Source of the DNA: RHKX01 sp963743875
Lineage (GTDB): Bacteria; Actinomycetota; Thermoleophilia; Solirubrobacterales; 70-9
Assembly (NCBI GenBank): GCA_963743875.1
Contig: CAVURM010000001.1
Span: 62,001 to 126,000 of the forward strand
Direction: 5' to 3'
Length of the DNA stretch: 64,000 nt
This document shows positions 18,040 to 26,733 of the stretch, piece after piece. The notes below the pieces were generated by a model. The model ran no database searches, was not told where the DNA came from, and saw only the letters and a list, made by a program, of their open reading frames with translations. The position numbers were made by a program, and so were the translations under genes. The first letter of the stretch is position 1, and every line of letters begins with the position of its first letter.

Positions 18040-20418
18040 ATGAGGAAGTCCGTCGTCTTCACCGTGGCTTCGATCGTCTCGATGTTGGCCCTGGCGCCGA
18101 CACAGGCGAACGCTTCTCCCTACATCCACGCCCATCGAGGCGGTCCGTTGAAGACCGTCGGCGGTGAGCTTCGTCCCGCCTTTCCCGAGAACTCCCTGCC
18201 GGCCTTCCGTCACTCGGCGAAGGCCGGGTTCGTGCTCGAGATGGACACCCGCCTCACGGCCGACGACCGCGCCGTCGTCATGCATGACGCCTCCCTGAAG
18301 CGAACGACCACCTGCACGGGACTGGTCTCGGAGAGGACCCTCGCCGAGATCCGCGGCGAGTGTGAGATCGACATCCTCGGAACCGACGAGGTCTCTCGCC
18401 ATCTCGGCAAGGACGACGACCGCCGGGCCAAGGTCCCGACCACGATTCAGGCGCTGCAGCTGGCGAAGAAGCACGGGGCCGCGGTCAACCTCGAGATCAA
18501 CAACTACCCGACCGACCCCGACTACGACCCCTCGTCGCCCTCGGGCTTCGCGTTGACGGTGGCCGAGCAGGTCAAGGACGGCGGCTACCCGCCGAGCGAT
18601 CTGATCCTGCAGAGCTTCCTGCCCGGCAACCTCACCCCGTTTCTGGACGACCCCTATTTCGACGACAGTGGCACGTCGTTTCTGACCTTCGAGAATGTCA
18701 ACAACATCGCCGCGGCAGTCGCCGCCGGTGGAGGCATGAACTTCATCTCTCCACAGTGGCCGGTCAGCGAGGAGCTGATCCAGGACGCGCACGATCAGGG
18801 TCTTCAGGTGGCTCCCTTCACTTTCGAGGAGCGTTCCGACGTCAGGGCCGCGACCCTGGCGGGCGCCGACGCTCTGATCGCCAACGATCCGCTGTCGGCC
18901 CGCAAGGCGGTGAAGTCGGTCGAGCCCGAGGCAACCCCGCTGCCCAGACCTCCGTCGAAGCGGACCTGCGCGTCGACGCGAGCCGCCAACCGATCGAAGC
19001 CGGTCGTCAACCTCTACCCCGACGACAGCGGGCCGCGGGTCTTCGCGCTCCAGTACAAGCAGGATCTGAACAACGTCGTCAGCTACGACTCGTTCCGCAA
19101 GAAGATCGAGTGCATGATCCGCGACTACGTGGAGCCGAACCTCGCCAGCGGGCGCCCGAACGTCGTCGCCCTGACCGAGGACGTGGGGATGATGACGCTG
19201 GCCACCGGCTCACGAGGCGCCTCCACCCGGGAGATCTTCAGTGATCCCGGCAACGTCCCCGGCTGCGAGAACATTCCCTCGCCTTGCGGTGTCGCGGTGG
19301 CGCTCGGCACCCTCGACGGCGAGTACGCCGCTCAGGAGGCGGCCTACGACGATCGGTTCGGCGGCGTCCCCGGGTTCTCGAAGACGTTCGTGGGCGGCAC
19401 CGACACCTTCGCTCGCGGCTGGATGCAGACGTTCAGCTCCCTTGCCAGGCGCTACGACATCTACATCCTCGGCTCCAACAACCAACCCGAGTTCCGCGAG
19501 TCAGTGGACCCGACCGAGATTGCGGCGTTTGCCGATCCCGACGTCGCGAACCCCACCAGCGCCTACGTGGCCACCGGCCCGGAGGTCTACAACGAGGCGT
19601 TCATGTGGGCGCCGAAGAACGTCACCGCCGACGGACCTCGGCCGCTGCGAAACGTGGTCGCATCCAACAAGAAGGTCCCGCTGACGAGCATCGAGAACCT
19701 GATCAGTCTGACGCCCGGTCCCAGCACCGGTCCGGATGCGGTGGAGAACGTCCGTCCGTACAGGATCCCTGGGACCAAGGCGAAGATGGCGTTCGCGACC
19801 AGCCTGCCCGCCTTCGTCTACAACGGCGGCCCGGTGACGCCCTACGGCGAGGCGCCGGACCCGGGCATCGATCCATGCTCGGACACCTCCAAGTACTACA
19901 TGTACTGCCTCGATGCGCTCGGAACCAACCTGGTCATGCAGGACGAGGCGAACCCGGGCGAATGGGCGACCGCCAACGAATGGCAGCCGCTCGAGTGGAT
20001 GTCGTCGACCTGGCGCTCCTCGGCCGACCCGACCGTCTCCTTCGACTACAACGTGACCCCGCACATGGTTGGCAACCTCGCCGACCTCCCGTTCGACGGG
20101 CAGACCGCGATCACCCAGCGCGGGCTCAAGGGCCCGAAGGGCGTCAAGCCGGGGAAGGCGGGCTGCAACTACGTGGGCAACTCGGAGTTCCTGCCCGAGG
20201 ACCCCGCCGAGTACGAGGTCTACGCGGGACCCAAGCGCGAGTTTCTCGGCCTGGCGCCCTGGGCCGCGCCCGACGCTCCGCGCGACGAGTTGCGCGAGAT
20301 CGGAGCCGCACTGGCTCCGGGTTCGGGCGACCCTCGCGAGAATGACTACCTCGAGACCGCCGTGATCGCCGACCTTCCCTACCCGCCGGTACCCCGTCGG
20401 GCGAACTGCTCCGGTTGA
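18040..20418 (+). CDS. Secreted GDPD fused to a nitrilase-superfamily-like domain
   Basis: The 792-residue protein has a signal peptide (1-25, ending QANA), then a glycerophosphodiester phosphodiesterase domain (about 28-290). GDPD hallmarks are HAHRGG, FPENSLPAF, LEMDTRLTADDRAVVMHD and LEINN. After a Pro/basic linker (295-320), residues 330-780 resemble a carbon-nitrogen hydrolase: VVALTEDVG (candidate Glu380), EVYNEAFMWAP (like the family yN-avv-p segment), SNKKVPLTSIE (candidate Lys544/545) and MYCLDALGTNLVMQDEAN (candidate Cys623), in the correct Glu-Lys-Cys order. GDPD releases glycerol-3-phosphate from deacylated phospholipids; the second domain may hydrolyse or transfer an amide. A GGAGAG ribosome-binding site precedes the ATG. 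The second domain call is less certain than the first. Confidence 0.78.
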   Translation: MRKSVVFTVASIVSMLALAPTQANASPYIHAHRGGPLKTVGGELRPAFPENSLPAFRHSAKAGFVLEMDTRLTADDRAVVMHDASLKRTTTCTGLVSERTLAEIRGECEIDILGTDEVSRHLGKDDDRRAKVPTTIQALQLAKKHGAAVNLEINNYPTDPDYDPSSPSGFALTVAEQVKDGGYPPSDLILQSFLPGNLTPFLDDPYFDDSGTSFLTFENVNNIAAAVAAGGGMNFISPQWPVSEELIQDAHDQGLQVAPFTFEERSDVRAATLAGADALIANDPLSARKAVKSVEPEATPLPRPPSKRTCASTRAANRSKPVVNLYPDDSGPRVFALQYKQDLNNVVSYDSFRKKIECMIRDYVEPNLASGRPNVVALTEDVGMMTLATGSRGASTREIFSDPGNVPGCENIPSPCGVAVALGTLDGEYAAQEAAYDDRFGGVPGFSKTFVGGTDTFARGWMQTFSSLARRYDIYILGSNNQPEFRESVDPTEIAAFADPDVANPTSAYVATGPEVYNEAFMWAPKNVTADGPRPLRNVVASNKKVPLTSIENLISLTPGPSTGPDAVENVRPYRIPGTKAKMAFATSLPAFVYNGGPVTPYGEAPDPGIDPCSDTSKYYMYCLDALGTNLVMQDEANPGEWATANEWQPLEWMSSTWRSSADPTVSFDYNVTPHMVGNLADLPFDGQTAITQRGLKGPKGVKPGKAGCNYVGNSEFLPEDPAEYEVYAGPKREFLGLAPWAAPDAPRDELREIGAALAPGSGDPRENDYLETAVIADLPYPPVPRRANCSG

Positions 20419-20458
20419 GCGGCGGGAACCGGCCGAAGGGTCGGATGCGCGATCATCG

Positions 20459-21466
20459 GTGGGGATGGAGGCCAAGGTAGAGCCGCTGGTCGACGCCCAC
20501 GGCAGGGTCATCTCGGACCTGCGCGTCTCGGTGACCGATCGATGCAACTTTCGCTGCCAGTACTGCATGCCCGCGGATGGGTTGCCCTGGCTCGAGCGCG
20601 ACGAGGTGCTCTCGTTCGAGGAGATCGAGCGGCTGGTCTCGTTGCTGGTCAGGCTGGGCATCGAGGACGTCAGGCTGACCGGCGGGGAGCCGCTGGTCCG
20701 CAGGGAGTTTCCGCGCCTTGTCTCGATGCTGGCTCCGACCCCAGGGCTCGGGGATCTCTCGCTGACGACCAACGGCTACCTGCTCGAGCGCGACGCTGAT
20801 GCGCTGGTGGAGGCTGGGATCGGTCGCGTCAACGTCTCGATCGACTCGCTCGCCCGTGATCGCTTCTTTCAGATCACCCGCCGGGATGCACTTCCCCAGG
20901 TGCTGCGCGGTCTCGAGGCGATCGCTGCCCACGAGAGCGTGCGTCCGATCAAGGTCAACGCAATCGCGATGCGGGACTTCACTGAGCGCGAGGTCTCCGC
21001 CTTCGCCGACCTCGCGCGAACGAGCAACTACCAGGTGCGCTTCATCGAGTTCATGCCTCTCGATGCCGACCACGCCTGGTCGCCGGACTCGGTCCTGACC
21101 GGCGCCGAGATCCGGGCGCTGATCGAGCGCGAGCACGAGTTGATCGAGCTGCCCCGCGAGCCGTCCGCCACCGCCAGGGTCTACGGATTCGCCGACGGCC
21201 CCGGCGAGATCGGTTTCATCAATCCGGTCAGCGAACCCTTCTGCGCCGACTGCAACCGTCTGCGGCTGACCGCCGAGGGCAAGCTTCGGACCTGCCTCTT
21301 CTCGGTCCACGAGACCGATCTTCGCGAGCCGATGCGGGCCGGCGCCGACGACGGCGAGCTCGAGGGGATCATCCGCGACGCCGTCTGGCGCAAGGAGCTC
21401 AAACATCACGTCGGCGAGAAGGGCTTCCGCCCGCCCGCCCGCTCGATGAGCGCAATCGGGGGATGA
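20459..21466 (+). CDS. moaA: GTP 3',8-cyclase MoaA
   Basis: The 335-residue radical SAM enzyme has the N-terminal cluster motif CNFRCQYCM, the GGEPL motif (RLTGGEPLVRREF), and the C-terminal second [4Fe-4S] motif FCADCNRLRLTAEGKLRTC. It ends with the SAIGG tail required by MoaA, where the two terminal glycines enter the active site. It converts GTP to 3',8-cyclo-dihydro-GTP, the first step of molybdenum cofactor synthesis. The start is GTG 20459 or ATG 20465. The partner moaC is far away at 48.4 kb, so the pathway is split over the window. Its 3' flank carries copy 1 of a dispersed repeat. Confidence 0.97.
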   Translation: MGMEAKVEPLVDAHGRVISDLRVSVTDRCNFRCQYCMPADGLPWLERDEVLSFEEIERLVSLLVRLGIEDVRLTGGEPLVRREFPRLVSMLAPTPGLGDLSLTTNGYLLERDADALVEAGIGRVNVSIDSLARDRFFQITRRDALPQVLRGLEAIAAHESVRPIKVNAIAMRDFTEREVSAFADLARTSNYQVRFIEFMPLDADHAWSPDSVLTGAEIRALIEREHELIELPREPSATARVYGFADGPGEIGFINPVSEPFCADCNRLRLTAEGKLRTCLFSVHETDLREPMRAGADDGELEGIIRDAVWRKELKHHVGEKGFRPPARSMSAIGG

Positions 21467-21480
21467 GTCTGGAGGCGGGC

Positions 21481-21556
21481 GTGGCCTGCCGAGGGGCTTT
21501 TCAAGGCCGGTGGGGCGGGTTAAGTCCGCACAGCGGAGCATTCCCTCGGGTTATCC
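21481..21556. repeat. Dispersed intergenic repeat, copy 1
   Basis: Two blocks recur downstream of pgi at 37.3-37.6 kb. Block A, 17 bases at 21481-21497 (starting GTGGCCTGCC), is identical to 37320-37336. Block B, 26 bases at 21531-21556 (starting CAGCGGAGCATT), matches 37593-37619 except for one extra G. CCGAGGG (21489-21495) and CCCTCGG (21543-21549) can pair. Both copies lie just after a plus-strand gene. The rest of the 150-base gap to the HNH gene shows nothing distinctive. Confidence 0.6.
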
Positions 21557-21616
21557 CCCTGCAGGTTCGGTTGCAGAATCCGGGCGGCATCCGTTTCAGG
21601 CCATAGCTTCGGGGCG

Positions 21617-22150
21617 GTGTTGTACGAGGCAGTCAATGCCGGATTCGAGCTGAACCGGTCCCTGGTCGGTCGTCACTACCGGCTACTGATCGGCTCGGAG
21701 TTCGCGGGGCCGGCGGTCGGAGGGCGATCGTGGCGGCGACTCCAGGACCTTCAGGAGAGCACCGCCGTTGCGGTCGGCGAGCTCGGCGAGCGCCGCTACT
21801 GGCTCTATCGGGACCGGATCTGGTGGGAGCGCGAGGGACTCGGGCCCGGCGACGTCGAGGCGCTGGCCGACGAGCGCCTCGATCGCAAGCGACGGCAACT
21901 CGAGCGGGCACACAGCCTCGAAGCCGGTGACGGCCGAGTGGCCGGGAGGCCGGCGCGGCCCGGAATTCCTCGTGAGGTTCGACTGGCGGTCTTCGATCGG
22001 GACGGCGGTCGCTGCGTGGAGTGCAACTCCCGGGCGTTGCTGCAGTTCGACCATGTGATCCCGATTGCGATGGGGGGATCGAGCGCGGCGGCAAACCTGC
22101 AGTTGCTGTGCGACTCATGCAACCGCGAGAAGGGTGCAACGCTCGGCTGA
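21617..22150 (+). CDS. HNH endonuclease domain protein
   Basis: The 177-residue protein has an HNH domain at its C-terminus: REVRLAVFDRDGGRCVECNS, LQFDHVIPIAMGGSSAAANLQLLCDSCNREKG, containing the two CxxC zinc pairs and the catalytic DH...N...C-N-K pattern. Residues 1-110 form a region with a basic, helical stretch (LDRKRRQLERAHSL) that I do not recognise. GTG is the start. HNH proteins of this form nick or cut DNA in repair, restriction or mobile elements. No methyltransferase or mobile-element gene is next to it, so its role is open. Confidence 0.85.
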   Translation: MLYEAVNAGFELNRSLVGRHYRLLIGSEFAGPAVGGRSWRRLQDLQESTAVAVGELGERRYWLYRDRIWWEREGLGPGDVEALADERLDRKRRQLERAHSLEAGDGRVAGRPARPGIPREVRLAVFDRDGGRCVECNSRALLQFDHVIPIAMGGSSAAANLQLLCDSCNREKGATLG

Positions 22151-22166
22151 AGGCTAGATTCAGGGC

Positions 22167-23627
22167 ATGAGCCGCCCACGGGTCGTGATCATCGGTGCCG
22201 GCTTCGGCGGTCTTGCCGCGGCCATCGATCTCCAGTCACACGGCTTCGACGACATCACGATCCTCGACCGCGCGCCCGGGCTCGGAGGAACCTGGCTTCA
22301 GAATCACTACCCGGGCGCGGCCTGCGACGTTCCGAGCCACCTCTACTCGTACTCGTTCGCCCAGCGTCGCGACTGGGCGCGGCTCTGCTCGACCCAACGG
22401 GAGATCCTGGACTATCTGGAGGCCGTTGCTCACGAGTACGGGGTCGACCGTCGTCTGGTTCCCGACACCGAGGTGACCGACTGCCGTTGGGACGACGGGC
22501 GCCGTCTCTGGATCACCACCGCCGAGGATGGGCGTACGTGGGAGAGCGAGGCGTTGATCGTCGCGACCGGACAGCTCCATCGGACCGCACTTCCGCGGAT
22601 CGACGGCATCGAGAGCTTCGCCGGCCGCAGTTTCCATTCCGCCTCATGGGAGCACGAATACGACCTGCGGGGGAAGCGGGTCGCTGTGGTCGGGACGGGG
22701 GCGAGCGCCGTGCAGTTCGTTCCCGAGATCGCCGGCGTCGCGCGTGAAATCCTCGTCTTCCAGCGCTCCGGGAACTGGTTCATGCCGCGCAAGAACCGCG
22801 CCTATCCGGCCGCGGTCAAGGCCGCGATCGGGCGCATCCCCGGCGTTCAGGCGATGCGACGCCGGTTCGTCTTCGACTACGGCGAAGCCCTGACGATGAT
22901 GATCCGCAACCCGGCCACCTTCGGCCGGATCGGCCGGCTCCGCTCGACCCTGTTCATGCGTTGGCAACTACGCGACCCCGAGGTGCGGCGGAAGGCCTGG
23001 CCCGACTACACCTTCGGATGCAAGCGGGTGCTGTTCAGTTCGCGCTTTCTGCCGGCGTTGCAGCGGCCCGACGTCGAGCTCGTCACCGACGAGATCACCG
23101 CGATCACGCCCGACGGCCCGACGACGGCGGACGGTCGCACGCATCCGGTCGACTGCATCATCTGGGGAACCGGATTTCGCACGATGGACTTCATGTTCCC
23201 GATGCGGATCAGCGGGACGGGCGGGCAGACGCTGGCGGATGAGTGGGCGTCCGGGCCGCACGCCCATCTGGGGATCGCCGTTCCAGCCTTTCCGTCGCTC
23301 TTTCTGATGTATGGACCCAACACCAACACCTCCGGTGGATCGATCGTCTTCTACCTCGAGGCGCAGGCCTCCTACATCCGCCAGGCGCTGCAGCGGGTGC
23401 GCGAGCAGGGAGCCGACGCAATCGCCGTGCGCCCCGAGGTCGAGGCGAGGAGCGATCGCGAGACCCAGGCCCGCTTTGCAGGAACAGCCTGGACGCAGTG
23501 TGAGTCGTGGTATCGCGACGAGAGTGGCCGGATCGTGACCAACTGGCCCGGCTACATGCGCGACTACGCCGAGCTGACCGAGCGGCTCGACCCGGCTGAG
23601 TACGAGTTGATCGGCGGCAACACCTAG
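22167..23627 (+). CDS. FAD-dependent monooxygenase, Baeyer-Villiger type
   Basis: The 486-residue flavoprotein has two Rossmann motifs, GAGFGG at 10-15 (FAD) and GTGASA at 176-181 (NADPH). Between them is the fingerprint FAGRSFHSASW at 151-161, which fits FxGxxxHxxxW of Baeyer-Villiger monooxygenases, although the following residue is Glu rather than Pro or Asp. Other family segments are GGTWLQNHYPGAACDVPSHLY and IWGTGFRTMDF. These enzymes convert ketones to esters or lactones using NADPH and O2. The substrate is unknown. Its presence near two P450s and a DUF1295 protein would fit steroid, terpene or alkyl ketone oxidation. It follows the HNH gene by 16 bases. Confidence 0.88.
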   Translation: MSRPRVVIIGAGFGGLAAAIDLQSHGFDDITILDRAPGLGGTWLQNHYPGAACDVPSHLYSYSFAQRRDWARLCSTQREILDYLEAVAHEYGVDRRLVPDTEVTDCRWDDGRRLWITTAEDGRTWESEALIVATGQLHRTALPRIDGIESFAGRSFHSASWEHEYDLRGKRVAVVGTGASAVQFVPEIAGVAREILVFQRSGNWFMPRKNRAYPAAVKAAIGRIPGVQAMRRRFVFDYGEALTMMIRNPATFGRIGRLRSTLFMRWQLRDPEVRRKAWPDYTFGCKRVLFSSRFLPALQRPDVELVTDEITAITPDGPTTADGRTHPVDCIIWGTGFRTMDFMFPMRISGTGGQTLADEWASGPHAHLGIAVPAFPSLFLMYGPNTNTSGGSIVFYLEAQASYIRQALQRVREQGADAIAVRPEVEARSDRETQARFAGTAWTQCESWYRDESGRIVTNWPGYMRDYAELTERLDPAEYELIGGNT

Positions 23628-23631
23628 GGAC

Positions 23632-23654
23632 ATTGCCTATGCAATGCTTAGGCA
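23632..23654. promoter_or_regulatory. Nested inverted repeats before the molybdate regulator
   Basis: TGCCTA at 23634-23639 and TAGGCA at 23649-23654 form an inverted repeat across 9 bases. ATTGC at 23632-23636 and GCAAT at 23641-23645 form a second one nested with it. The site ends one base before the ATG at 23656, so it is a likely self-operator of the MerR/TOBE regulator, which would control the whole mod operon. The regulator match is inferred. Confidence 0.5.
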
Positions 23655-23655
23655 G

Positions 23656-24048
23656 ATGGAGGATCTCAGTCTCGGGGCGGCGGCGAAGCAACTCGACGTG
23701 AGCGTCGACACCCTTCGACGCTGGGATCGCGACGGCAAGCTGGAGACGATTCGCGACGACAACGATCGCCGGCGAGTGCCGGTGGCCGAGATCGAACGCC
23801 TCCGGACCTCGCCCGAACGCCATCGCACCGGGGACGCGCTCTCGACCCGCAACCGCTTCGCCGGCCGCGTCGTCTCTGTCGAGGTCGACGGGGTCATGGC
23901 GCTGGTCGAGATCGAGGCCGGACCGCATCGAGTGATCGCCGCCATAACCCGCGACTCGGTCGAGGAGCTCGGCCTGGTCGAGGGGGTCGAGGCAACCGCC
24001 CTGGTCAAGGCGACGTCGGTGATGATCCAGCGAACGGAAGGGTCATGA
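23656..24048 (+). CDS. HTH (MerR-type) regulator with TOBE molybdate-binding domain
   Basis: The protein is 130 residues from ATG 23656 (134 from ATG 23644). Residues about 3-50 form a MerR-type HTH (LSLGAAAKQLDVSVDTLRRWDRDGKL). Residues about 70-130 form a TOBE/Mop domain (RNRFAGRVVSVEVDGVMALVEIEAG to SVMIQRTEG), which binds oxyanions such as molybdate. I prefer the later ATG because the earlier one lies inside the palindrome and adds residues outside the HTH. Its stop overlaps the modA start (ATGA at 24045-24048), indicating translational coupling. It is therefore the probable molybdate-responsive repressor of modABC. Confidence 0.85.
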   Translation: MEDLSLGAAAKQLDVSVDTLRRWDRDGKLETIRDDNDRRRVPVAEIERLRTSPERHRTGDALSTRNRFAGRVVSVEVDGVMALVEIEAGPHRVIAAITRDSVEELGLVEGVEATALVKATSVMIQRTEGS

Positions 24049-24824
24049 GGTACCCCGGCGTTCTGGTTGGTTTCGTCGTTCTCGGGGCGGCGATCCTTGC
24101 CGGCTGTGGCGAGTCCGACGACGGAACCTCGGCCACGGAGGCGACGAAGCCCGAGCTCGTGGTCTTCGCGGCAGCATCTCTGGGCCCGGCGTTCGAGGAG
24201 TACGGGGACCGGTTCGCCGACGCCGACGTGAAGTTCTCGTTCGCAGGCTCCGACGAGCTCGCTGCCCAGATTCGCCAGGGAGTCGCCCCCGACGTATACG
24301 CGGCGGCCAACACCGCGCTTCCCGACGAGCTTTTCAAGGAGGATCTGATCGGGAAGCCGACGACCTTCGTGACCAACCGGCTGGTCGTGGGCGTACCTGC
24401 CGACTCCGATATCAACGAGATCAGCGACCTCGAGGAGCCCGGCGTTTCAATTGCGATCGGGGATGAGGACGTGCCCGTCGGCATCTACACGAGGGAGGTC
24501 CTCGACGCGCTTGGACCGGAAGCGAAGGACGCGATCCTGGCAAACGTTGCCAGCAGTGAGCCGGACGTCGCGGGCATCGTCGGCAAGCTCACACAGGGCG
24601 CAGTTGACGCTGGGTTCATCTACAAGAGCGACGTCGACGCCACCGACGGGAGCATCAAGGAGATCGAGATCCCGAAGGCGGCGAGCCCTGACATCGCCTA
24701 CGGGATCGCGGTGGCGACGGGCGCTGAGCAGTCCGAGCTCGCGCATCAGTTCGTCGACGGCGCCATCTCCGGGGAGGGGCAGGTCATCCTGCTCGAATCC
24801 GGCTTCGGTGCGGCCCCAGAATAG
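24045..24824 (+). CDS. modA: Molybdate ABC transporter substrate-binding lipoprotein
   Basis: The 259-residue protein has a lipoprotein signal peptide ending in the lipobox LAGC with Cys21, then the periplasmic-binding-protein fold: LVVFAAASLGPAFEEYGD, FSFAGSDELAAQIRQGVAPDVYAAAN, and VASSEPDVAGIVGKLTQGAVDAGFIYKSD. These are characteristic ModA segments; the serine of AAASLG and that of AGSDEL contact the oxyanion. It delivers molybdate or tungstate to ModBC. Its start overlaps the stop of the regulator gene, and modB begins 9 bases after its stop. Confidence 0.95.
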   Translation: MRYPGVLVGFVVLGAAILAGCGESDDGTSATEATKPELVVFAAASLGPAFEEYGDRFADADVKFSFAGSDELAAQIRQGVAPDVYAAANTALPDELFKEDLIGKPTTFVTNRLVVGVPADSDINEISDLEEPGVSIAIGDEDVPVGIYTREVLDALGPEAKDAILANVASSEPDVAGIVGKLTQGAVDAGFIYKSDVDATDGSIKEIEIPKAASPDIAYGIAVATGAEQSELAHQFVDGAISGEGQVILLESGFGAAPE

Positions 24825-24833
24825 TCGAGTGAG

Positions 24834-25637
24834 ATGAGCTCCTCGACTGGTTTCCGCGTCCTTGCGGCAGCCTCGCTGGCATTGCTGCTCGGCTTTCTCG
24901 CCCTGCCGCTGCTCTCGCTGTTTCTGGAAACGGGGCCGCGCGAGCTGATCTCGAGTCTCGGCGAGCGCGGCGCCGCCGAGGCGCTCTGGCTCAGCCTCCG
25001 TACCTCGCTGGCGGCGCTCGCGGTGATCGTCGTCGTCGGGACCCCCGCCGCTTACCTGCTCGCGCGCACCGACTTTCGCGGACGCCCGGGCGTCATCACC
25101 CTGATCGAGCTGCCGCTCGTGTTGCCTCCCGCGGCCGCCGGCATCGCCCTGCTGACCGCGTTCGGGCCCAACGGGTTGCTGGGTGGAGTGATCGAGGACG
25201 CCGGGATTCAGCTCGTCCTGCAGACGGCGGGCGTGATCATCGCGCTGATCTTCGTCTCCGCGCCGTTCTACGTTCGTGGGGCGATCGCCGCGTTCGAGGC
25301 CGTCGAGGGGTCGCTGCTCGATGCCTCGCGGACGCTCGGAGCGGGGGAGGGACGGACATTCGTGAGGGTGGCGATTCCGGGTGCACGCGCCGGGCTAGCA
25401 TCGGGCCTCGCGCTGGCGTGGGGGAGGGCACTCGGTGAGTTCGGGGCGACCCTGATGTTCGCCGGGTCGCTCGAGGGGCGGACCCAGACGGCGCCCCTGG
25501 CGATCTTCGAGTTCCTGGCTCGCGACTTCAACGCGGCGCTGGCGCTGTCGGCCGTTCTGCTGGTCATCTCCGCCTTCATCTTGCTCTCGGTCAAGTTCAT
25601 CGGCGGGCGTCCGGAGGTTGCCGGTGCTGGCGGCTGA
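24834..25637 (+). CDS. modB: Molybdate ABC transporter permease
   Basis: The 267-residue membrane protein has about six transmembrane helices and the ABC permease EAA loop LLDASRTLGAGEGRTFVRVAIPGARAG (about 160-190), followed by the ModB-type segment ALGEFGATLMFAGSLEGRTQTAPLAIFE. The GEFGAT motif distinguishes molybdate/tungstate/sulfate permeases. It forms the transmembrane dimer that receives molybdate from ModA and couples to ModC. Its last 14 bases overlap modC. Confidence 0.95.
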   Translation: MSSSTGFRVLAAASLALLLGFLALPLLSLFLETGPRELISSLGERGAAEALWLSLRTSLAALAVIVVVGTPAAYLLARTDFRGRPGVITLIELPLVLPPAAAGIALLTAFGPNGLLGGVIEDAGIQLVLQTAGVIIALIFVSAPFYVRGAIAAFEAVEGSLLDASRTLGAGEGRTFVRVAIPGARAGLASGLALAWGRALGEFGATLMFAGSLEGRTQTAPLAIFEFLARDFNAALALSAVLLVISAFILLSVKFIGGRPEVAGAGG

Positions 25638-26685
25638 CGTTGCCGTCGATCGCGGCGGATTCTCACTTGCTGCGGAACTCGAGGTCCGCAGCGGCGAGTG
25701 CGTCGCGCTGGCCGGGCCTTCGGGTGCCGGCAAGAGCACTCTGCTGCGGATCGTCGCCGGTCTGCTCCAGGCCGATCGCGGCGCGATCACACTCGGCCAC
25801 GAACTCTGGCTCGATTCAGCGAGCGGCCGCTCGACTCCGCCCGAACAACGCCGGATCGGGTTCGTCTTCCAGGAGTACGCGCTGTTCCCGCGGATGACGG
25901 CTTGGAGCAACGTCGCCTACGGTATTCGCGCCCCTCGCCGAGAGCGACGCCTTCGGGCGCTGGAGGCGCTCGATCGATTCGGACTCGCCGATCGGGCGGA
26001 GGCGCGCCCGGGCGATCTCAGCGGTGGGGAGCGCCAGCGGGTCGCCCTCGCCAGAGCCCTCGCATCGAAGCCGAAGCTGTTGCTGCTCGACGAGCCGCTC
26101 TCGGCCCTCGACGCACGGACCCGCGCCTCTGCCTCGCGCGAACTCGCGATGGTGCTGGCCGAGGCCGAGGTTCCGACGCTGATCGTCACCCACGACTTCG
26201 CCGAGGCCGCATTATTGGCCGATCGCGTGATCGTTCTCGATCACGGCCGGATCGTTCAGCAGGGAACGGCCGCGGATCTGGCGGCCGCTCCGGCTTCGGG
26301 TCTTGTTGCGGATCTGACCGGCGCGGTCGTTCTCCGCGGGACTGCCGGCCCCGGTCCCGGAGGTTTGACGCAGGTCGATCTCGAGGGCGGTGGGAGACTG
26401 CTCAGCGTCGACGACGCGCGAGGTCTGGTGGCGGCCAGCGTCTTCCCCTGGGAGATTGCGATCGAGACCGCGGGCGCGCCCCCGGAGGGATCGGTGCTGA
26501 ACCACCTCGATGCGGAGGTCACGTCGGTGACGGAGTTCGGCAATCGCGCTCGGGTCGGCCTGCTCGCTCCCCAACCGATCGCGGCGGAAGTGACCTCGGC
26601 GTCGATCGCGAGGCTTGACTTGCGCGCCGGCAGTCGCGTCGCCGTCAGCTGGAAGGCGACGGTAACCCGGTTGACTCCGCTCTGA
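25624..26685 (+). CDS. modC: Molybdate ABC transporter ATP-binding protein
   Basis: The protein is about 353 residues. The nucleotide-binding domain shows Walker A GPSGAGKST, Q-loop FVFQEYALFP, signature LSGGERQRVALARAL, Walker B LLLLDEPLSALD and the H-loop IVTHDFAEA. A C-terminal TOBE domain (SVLNHLDAEVTSVTEFGNRARVGL) is typical of ModC and may sense oxyanion. I chose GTG 25624, six bases after the GGAGG at 25613-25617; a TTG at 25618 would sit directly on that site. It overlaps modB, so the two are coupled. It powers molybdate import. Confidence 0.95.
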   Translation: MLAADVAVDRGGFSLAAELEVRSGECVALAGPSGAGKSTLLRIVAGLLQADRGAITLGHELWLDSASGRSTPPEQRRIGFVFQEYALFPRMTAWSNVAYGIRAPRRERRLRALEALDRFGLADRAEARPGDLSGGERQRVALARALASKPKLLLLDEPLSALDARTRASASRELAMVLAEAEVPTLIVTHDFAEAALLADRVIVLDHGRIVQQGTAADLAAAPASGLVADLTGAVVLRGTAGPGPGGLTQVDLEGGGRLLSVDDARGLVAASVFPWEIAIETAGAPPEGSVLNHLDAEVTSVTEFGNRARVGLLAPQPIAAEVTSASIARLDLRAGSRVAVSWKATVTRLTPL

Positions 26686-26733
26686 GCCCCGCCCCTCGAT
26701 AGGTTCGTTGCGCAATCGAGCGAGGAGGTCCAG

